64,000 nucleotides of DNA, taken from assembly GCA_050084515.1 (NCBI GenBank), contig CM114271.1, positions 15,004,001 to 15,068,000 of the forward strand, in the 5' to 3' direction. The first letter of the stretch is position 1. The number at the start of each line of letters is the position of its first letter. Shown here piece after piece: positions 57,415 through 64,000 of the stretch. The notes beneath the pieces were generated by a model. The model searched no databases and was not told the origin of the DNA. It worked only from the letters and a program-made list of their open reading frames with translations. Origin of the DNA: Blasia pusilla (lineage: Eukaryota > Marchantiophyta > Marchantiopsida > Blasiales). Made by a program: the position numbers and the translations under genes.

Positions 57415-59475
57415 ATGTCTGTCGCAGCGGGCGTCAGTGATGCCGCCATAACGGTGCGGGAGAAGTTGAGGGGAAAGATTGGACAGACGAAAGTGAAGCG
57501 ATACTGGCCCGGGAAAGCGCCGGAATGGGCCGATGAAGTGGAGGAGGATGCAGACATCAAAGTTTCTCGTTCTGTTGCGTCACTGAAGGCCGATTTGGAG
57601 AAGGCCTTCCCTCTTAAGGAGGATTCGAATTTTCCTGCCAAAGATGATCCTCGTCTTCGGCGTCTGGCTGAGAGTCGCAGAGATAGGGAAGAGGCGGTGG
57701 CCAGACATAGGCAAATAAGACAGGCAGAAATTGTATCTACTAGAGAGGAGGAAAGAAGGGCCGCAGAGGCCGCTGAGTTAGAAGAGGAGGAAGATGATGA
57801 TGCAATTGAGGAGAGGAGGCGAAGAATTAAGGAGAAGCTGTTACAAAGGCAGAGAGAGGATGAAATTGCTATGGAGGACGAGGACGAGGAAGAAGAAGAG
57901 GAAGAAGAGGAATCAGAATATGAGACTGATTCAGAGGAGGAGTTTGGGGGAATTGCCATGGTGAAACCCGTGTTTGTACCAAAAGCTGAAAGAGAAACTA
58001 TTGCAGAAAGGGAGAAGCTGGAGGCTGAAGAGCGTGCATTCCAGGAGTCAATGAAGAAGAAGTTAGAAGAGAGGAAGGTGGAGACAAAGCAGATTATTGT
58101 CGAGGTAATTAAGCAGGAAGAAGAGGTTGAGAAAAACAGGGAAGCAGAAGGTGACGGAGGTGAAATTGACACTGATGACGAAACAAATGAAGCTGAAGAA
58201 TATGAAGCTTGGAAAGCAAGGGAAATTGCCCGGATCAAGAGGGACAGAGAAGACAGAGAGGCAATGGTCAAGGAGAAGGATGAAATTGAGAAGATCCGGA
58301 ATATGACTGAGGAGGAGAGGAGAGAATGGGAAAGGAAGAACCCGAAACCCCTTGTGCCGGCGAAGAAGAAGTGGAAGTTTATGCAGAAGTACTATCACAA
58401 GGGTGCCTTCTTCCAGTCTGGAACTGATGATAGAGTTGCTGACAGAGGCGATGAAATATTTAGGAGAGACTTCTCTGCGCCTACAGGGGAGGATAAAATG
58501 GACAAGACCATACTTCCCAAAGTCATGCAGGTCAAACATTTTGGGCGTAGTGGGCGCACAAAATGGACTCATCTTGTTGCCGAGGATACCACACAATGGG
58601 ATAATCCGTATGTTCTCTATCTCCTTTCAAGACTGGTTGCAAGTTTGAAATGTTGTTCTTGTGAAATTATCAGAATGTGAGTATGGGGAAAGGCTAAGAA
58701 AAGAAATGCCTGTGGCTATCAATGTTGTTCGGACAGTTGGTTTTCTTCAAGTAATTTGTAGTGCAACTGTCGCTTGCTGGAGTCAAAGTTGCAAGGCCGT
58801 ACTACACATGGCAGGTCAGGGGTTGCAGGATTAGCCTCTCCCTCTCCTCTCCTCTCCACTTGGTGAGGAAGAAAAAAAGTGAGGATAAAGTGTGACCAAC
58901 GTTATCATCAGTGGTTTCTCTGAGCACTCCCAATCAGGAGCGTCTACTTATTTGTTGCTGTGTTCCCCCTTCTCTTACATTAGTGACCACTCATTCATCT
59001 CATGTTTGACCAAACTGGAAGCTGCTCTTAATTTTCCATGGAACAGTCATTGCTTTAGTAAACAAGTGAACGCAGGGGGCTCACTTGCTTGAGTACGAAG
59101 ATTGGCACTTCTCAATCTGTCATGTATTATGGGTGTTGGGGTTTGTTCCTTCATGTATACTCCTATTGGTCCACCCAGGTTTTGCACGTTAGTTTAGTAT
59201 TCAGGCTGAAGATTTGCAGTGGTCTTGGACCCTGAGACCCTGTTGATTACATCACTTATTTGGTTTGCTTCATCAGTTTGCGCTTTTCATGAATAGACTA
59301 AAGGATTAATTCCATGCCATTTTGTCTTGATACTAACAGTGCATTTCTCCTGCATTTCAGATGGACCTACAATGATCCATTGAGAGCTAAGTACAACAGT
59401 AAAATGGCGGGCATGAACAGGCCAATCGCAAAGCCTCAAGGAAGCAAGAAACTGAAAGACTGGGAGGAGACTTAG
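57415..59475 (+). CDS. MFAP1: MFAP1, spliceosomal B-complex protein
   Basis: Nuclear splicing factor that joins the spliceosome at the B-complex stage. Two exons, 57415-58607 and 59361-59475, give 435 codons plus stop. The GT-AG intron splits a Pro codon and restores [14 protein letters not shown], as in plant MFAP1. The N-terminus has the conserved [20 protein letters not shown]. Charged coiled-coil arms follow, with an acidic run at about 157-170 and a second acidic patch. The C-terminal core includes [17 protein letters not shown] and [13 protein letters not shown], and the end is [10 protein letters not shown]-like ([12 protein letters not shown]). Length is near the family norm. The initiating Met follows an A-rich context (GCGACAATG) and is the first in frame. 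Confidence 0.95.
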
Positions 59476-62400
59476 GATGGTTCTTGAGCTGACGGGTCAT
59501 TGAAGAATCTGGTTGAGAGCCAAGTACAGCAGTAATACTGCTGGCACAAACAAACAAACCAATCATAAAGCCTGAACTAAGAAATCCAAAAGTTGGGAGT
59601 ATACTTAGGATGGTGTTTTGACCAGTTAGGTGTGTATCTAGGAATCTGAGTTCCACCTCATTGTACATGGAAAATCTCAGTCCCGTTCATACTTTCAGTC
59701 TCAATTTTGTAAGAGCTTTAGCTGACTTGTGACTTCTTGAAAAGAAGCTGTACATTTGTTCTCATTAGTCAGTGAAAATTGTTGGAGTGCCACTCAAAGA
59801 AGCAAATAGTTTTTCTAGGGTTTCTATGTGGCTCTGTCCGGCTGACCTGTTCTGCCAGATCTTGGCAAGCAAGTTCAGGTCTCAATTATTTGCATGAAAC
59901 TCCCCTTTTCCATGTGTACTTCCCCGGACAGGAGCTTGGTGATTGCCCCGCAGCAGAGACTCTATAGTCACCATGATGGCTGCTCCCTGCATTAAATGCA
60001 GATTATGGCCGTTTGTCAGAGAAAACATCACAATATATGCATATGATGGTTCAGCAGGGATGAGTGTGGACTTCACATCCTCGTCTTTGATACCTATTGT
60101 GACCTCACAAAGATTTCACTCCACTTCTGGTAGAGACCTCTGATTGCTGTCAGTTTCTATGGTAGCGAGGCCTGCAGTGATGGACCAAGTTCTAGTCTTG
60201 CACCACAAACCCATGTTCTGCACAACAAACACACTACAACACCTGAAAATTTGTGACATTCGCGTGAAGACACATCATACAAGTAGTATTGCAGGAATTC
60301 AGATTGCTCCCACCTGATCACCCTTGGAGACACCTATCTTTCCATGGAGGGATTTTTTCTAGGCGCCTAGTGGGCCCATGAAAATACCTTAAATCAGCTT
60401 GAACTTTACCATGACTTGATTGGTGAACCAACCTAGTAATGTCAGGCTATGGTGCAGAAACGTGTGCATGAAGACCTGATAGAATCGACACTATGGTGAA
60501 TAGCAGCGCCAGATGCACAAAAAGGTTTGAAACATTTATTTAGCCATGTCAACCAATTATAACCATAAGATTTTGATATGGTTCATTCATGTTTGATCAA
60601 CCAATTATAATCATAAGATTTTGATCTGGTCATTCATGTTTGATCAACCAAAAGTGGTCCGGGTAAGACTTGTTTCAAAATTAAATTGGTTTTTGTGTTG
60701 GCTTGTAGTCATTTTCTTTGGGCATTCATGTTTGGATTTCTGACCATGTCCTAACATGCATGTTTGGTTGAAGAAATTTGGCTCCGCTCAACGTAGAAGA
60801 ATCTCAAGCTTTCCCTTGATCATACCTAAACTCTTTCCTCATTCAAAAACCTTTCTTCATTGGGAGACTCCTCCTCCTTCATTGCGGTTCGGAATTGAGC
60901 TTTAGACAATAGAGTGCAGCTTTTAAATAATAAAGAATTCCTTGTAATTTTTTGGGGAGTAAATCTTGATTTATGGGAAACTTATAAGTATCAAGAGTTG
61001 CGAATGAATTGATTTGGATAGTATCATATCCACTTTTAAACTAGTCATAAAATATCTTGGTAGAATAACTACATTGAATTTCACATAGAATTTGACTACC
61101 ACTTGTTGAGGTAATACGCATAAATGACAAATATCCAAGTTATATATATAATATATGGCCAATCCAAAAAGGAGGAATATTAAATGTGATTGCACTAGCA
61201 ATGGGTTTGGGATAAGAAAGTACAAACAATGCAATAGTATAAAATATCAGTTGGGGAAGTAATGACCAACATAGGGCTTCGAATATGGGAAATCTAGTGT
61301 TGTATATGGAAGAATAGGAGATTATGGGCTAGCTTTACGCCGTGATTACGAATGATAATGCATGTGCTCTACTTGAAGTAGGCCATGCTAAAAAGCTTTT
61401 CATAGATAAGGAGTTTGTAAGCTTTAGCGTTATTGACAAGAGCTAAATGTAAGATTATGTTGAGAATACACATACATACTTGGCTACTTGTACCTTGAGG
61501 ATTTGTTGATATTTTTTTTTTTTTTTCAAATGGTACCAAAACTACATGCAGTTTGATAGCCTATAATCAAATTTAATGTATGGGGAAAACTGGAGAACTT
61601 TTGGTCTCAAACCAAACAAAATACTCAAGTTCCTATTGTTTATGGAAGTGTTCAAGTGGATCTCTTGACAGTTGGGATCACTATTGTGGGCCTGCTATGT
61701 TGAGGCCTAGAGTTGGTACACTATCCAAGGAGGATAGTGCAAACATTTTGGTAAATATCAAATTTGGAGACTTCCTCAAAATAAGACCAAGAGGAGATAT
61801 ATGTATATATATATATATATCAAATATGGAAGAAACAAGATCTAGGTGGAGTTGTAGCTTAAATAAAATTTCAAAATCTGATAGTAATGATCATTGAGTA
61901 TGTTCGAACAAGGAAACCTTACCGCAAAGAGAAGATGTTAAAATTTGGATGTAAAGAAATGGGAGAAGAATATTACTGAGAAATCAACGTTATGTCCATA
62001 AGAATCAGTGCTAGCTTCTTTCACTCATTTGACATGTGTGATGGAGAGTGGATTAATTAGTGTATGCACTCATTTGGCTAATATTATGAAGTCTATAATA
62101 AATTTTAGTTAGCCTAAAAGACTAAGTACAACACCATTTTTTCACACATTTGTAATTTTCTTAATCTTATTTAATGTAATATGATTATATTTTAACTCCC
62201 ATTACATATTTCAAATAATTACATTTAAGTAGATCACACGTTGCAAGGGATCCCATGTCAGCAATACAATACTTTCTAGATAGTAGACAATATATTTTGA
62301 TCAAACACACATTATATGGTAGAACATGAAGTGTACTCCATTAGAGACGTAATATGGGATAAAATTGACTTTGCTCCTAGCTAAATTTCCCTCTAATATG

Positions 62401-62756
62401 AGTTATCTACTCTCATGAGGCATAGTGAGGATCATGATCTTCTTACATTCATATGGTCCAGACATTAAAGAATTGAACATCAACCATGTTCAATTCTTTA
62501 AAGTCAAAGTTCCATATGAGAATATTCTTGTTTGTGCTAGGGTATGCCATAATTGGACATAAGAGCCAAGGTCTAATTATGACAAGTAGTTGTCTTTTAG
62601 TCACAAAGGCTACTTTCACCTCGGTCTTATATACATTATGCTCTCAAGAGTGAAACCTGGAACAAAGTTATCCATCATTGGTTTGTTAGTTCTAGTGGAT
62701 AGGAAACATTACAGATTTTAGATTGCCTTGCATACTTGTGACGAATATTAAGTACA
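59476..62756. other. MFAP1 3' flank and AT-rich intergenic DNA
   Basis: The first few hundred bases likely hold the 3' UTR: part of the last exon text (TTGAGAGC, AAGTACA, CAGTAA, AAGCCT) recurs in degenerate form at 59510-59580, a local duplication. Beyond about 60.5 kb it is AT-rich with no recognised gene. Confidence 0.55.
60550..60647. repeat. Direct tandem duplication, about 49-bp period
   Basis: CAACCAATTATAACCATAAG through TTCATGTTTGAT is repeated immediately with two or three differences. Confidence 0.85.
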
Positions 62757-62965
62757 TCTACACTATTACGGGAGAATGCCTTTTTGATTTACAAACACCT
62801 CCCTGGTTGACACATGACAACTGAGCAAGCAAGAATAAAATATTTCACATAATACGGATAACAAAAACAAATTGTGTGAAGCACTATTAATCCCTTCCTT
62901 TCATGAGCTATACTCTAGAAAAACTCTTGAAACAATTTTTTTATTTCAAGTGCATAGCATGGGCA
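62757..62965 (+). mobile_element. Short non-autonomous repeat, Helitron-like 5' end (copy at 62.8 kb)
   Basis: It begins TCTACACTATTACGGGAGAA then TGCCTTTTTGATTTACAAAC, and near its other end carries CTATACTCTAGAAAAACT and a hairpin AAGTGC-ATAGCATGG-GCACTT. It is collinear with 18481-18680. The TC start and a 3' hairpin are Helitron-like; a CTRR end was not identified. Confidence 0.45.
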
Positions 62966-64000
62966 CTTTGAAGGATTAACAAGAGGATGTAGAAGGAGAG
63001 AAACGACTTCAAACTATATCATTATGGGAAACACGTCTATATACCCTGGGCTACAAACAAAAAAAATTCTTCAGTGCATCCCCATGGACACTTTACTAGT
63101 CTCTCCATATCTAGTATACGCACCACAAGTGTTTGAATATCGAGTATGCGCACGACGAGTGTTTGAGATGTTTGACGAGCAATATGTTGGACTTGATGTG
63201 AGAAGTGAGTCATCACAACTATCATACAAGCTTGAGCATTGCGTTGAAGATGATGCTCGGTATTTTGAACCAATGATTGCGGTGTTGTGATAGGATGGTG
63301 GTAGCTTGTCATCTGAGTTGTTGTCGCTTAGAAAATGGTTTTCGGTCGGACTCTTCAAGGGCGGACGACTGGAATGTTTCGGGTCGAATGAAGCGAAACG
63401 TTGCACAGGTCACAATGAGATCCGTTGCAGGAGCACATCTTTTCCATGGTGTTGTCGATGTACCTTTTCAGGATGCTTTTCTCCAGGTACGCCACCAATC
63501 AGGAGCTCCTAGACGGTGACGAGTTATAAGAGCACCGTGCTAGACAAGCGCCCGGGGCTTCGAACGTTGGTGAAATTTGTTATGCGTGGGCTTCTGCGAT
63601 AGGAGAAGAACAACAAGGAGCTGCAAGTGGATGCAATCGATCCATGGATGCTGATGGATGGATCTCACCAGGTACATAAGAAGCAAATCCCTTACTTGTA
63701 AAGAAAGAGAGGGATAGGAGATGGATGTAACCCTGACGCTGAACCGCTGTATCATACCGTGTTGCCATAAGAAAGACGACCTTGCGGCAGAACCTTAACA
63801 GCTGAGACGGTTTGCGATCAAAGCTGTAATGCATTTGCTGCACCAGCAGGGAGAGATTCTAGATGGAGAGATACTACGACAATCGATCCTCGATTCGGCT
63901 TCTGATTACTGTGATGCGATTTTTCGATGAGTAATTGGAAAGTAATATAAGTCATATACAAATATATAGGTAGGTATACGCGCCACGCGTGGCGAGTTTA
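62966..64000. other. Right end of window, no gene recognised
   Basis: Open frames on both strands between 63.0 and 63.8 kb (up to 111 codons) show no recognisable domain. The segment 63.3-63.9 kb is less AT-rich and could be part of a gene or transposon running off the window. Confidence 0.4.

Noticed and set aside
57327-58271. 314-codon serine-rich open frame on the minus strand
   Set aside because: Antisense of the acidic GAA/GAG-rich MFAP1 coding sequence, which automatically reads as Ser/Leu/Phe-rich protein.

Overview
The window looks like nuclear DNA of a land plant (or close streptophyte) that makes swimming sperm, most likely a bryophyte or another seed-free plant. It carries spliceosomal introns with GT-AG borders, a plastid-type TAP1/ABCB26 half transporter and a plant-type MFAP1. 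It also carries DNAAF5/HEATR2, an axonemal dynein assembly factor that plants without motile cilia have lost. Genus and species cannot be fixed from sequence reading alone.

Layout. 0.27-8.1 kb: complete 18-exon ABCB26/TAP1-like gene (+). 11.0-17.5 kb: decayed Ty3/gypsy element (-) whose pol region holds a cytosine-5 DNA methyltransferase of DNMT3-type motif order between protease and reverse transcriptase, and a PHD finger at the integrase C-terminus. 17.5-19.0 kb: foldback and Helitron-like debris. 19.0-25.7 kb: DNAAF5/HEATR2 (+), 12 exons found, with the last part of the protein apparently missing. 25.7-34.0 kb: AT-rich intergenic DNA with short dispersed repeats. 34,031-38,337: a fully delimited hAT transposon (TIRs, 8-bp target duplication, decayed transposase) whose right arm carries three tandem tRNA-like units. 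40.3-46.1 kb: a second, divergent DNMT-bearing Ty3/gypsy element (+), with gag, full of TAG stops and lacking the RT catalytic block. 46.1-51.1 kb: intergenic, with repeats and the AVT6 leader. 51.1-52.7 kb: intronless-CDS AVT6-type amino acid transporter (+). 52.9-55.5 kb: minisatellite and tandem duplications. 57.4-59.5 kb: two-exon MFAP1 splicing factor (+). 59.5-64 kb: AT-rich intergenic DNA with another Helitron-like copy.

The four host genes are unrelated housekeeping or cell-biology genes, all on the + strand, separated by repeat-rich DNA. They do not form a functional cluster. The most interesting system is the retroelement family that carries both a writer (DNA methyltransferase) and a chromatin reader (PHD on integrase). 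Two diverged copies in opposite orientation share the order protease-DNMT-RT-RNase H-integrase, so the arrangement is a family property and not a chance insertion.

All exon borders were placed by hand from splice signals, reading-frame phase and remembered family alignments; none was checked with a program.
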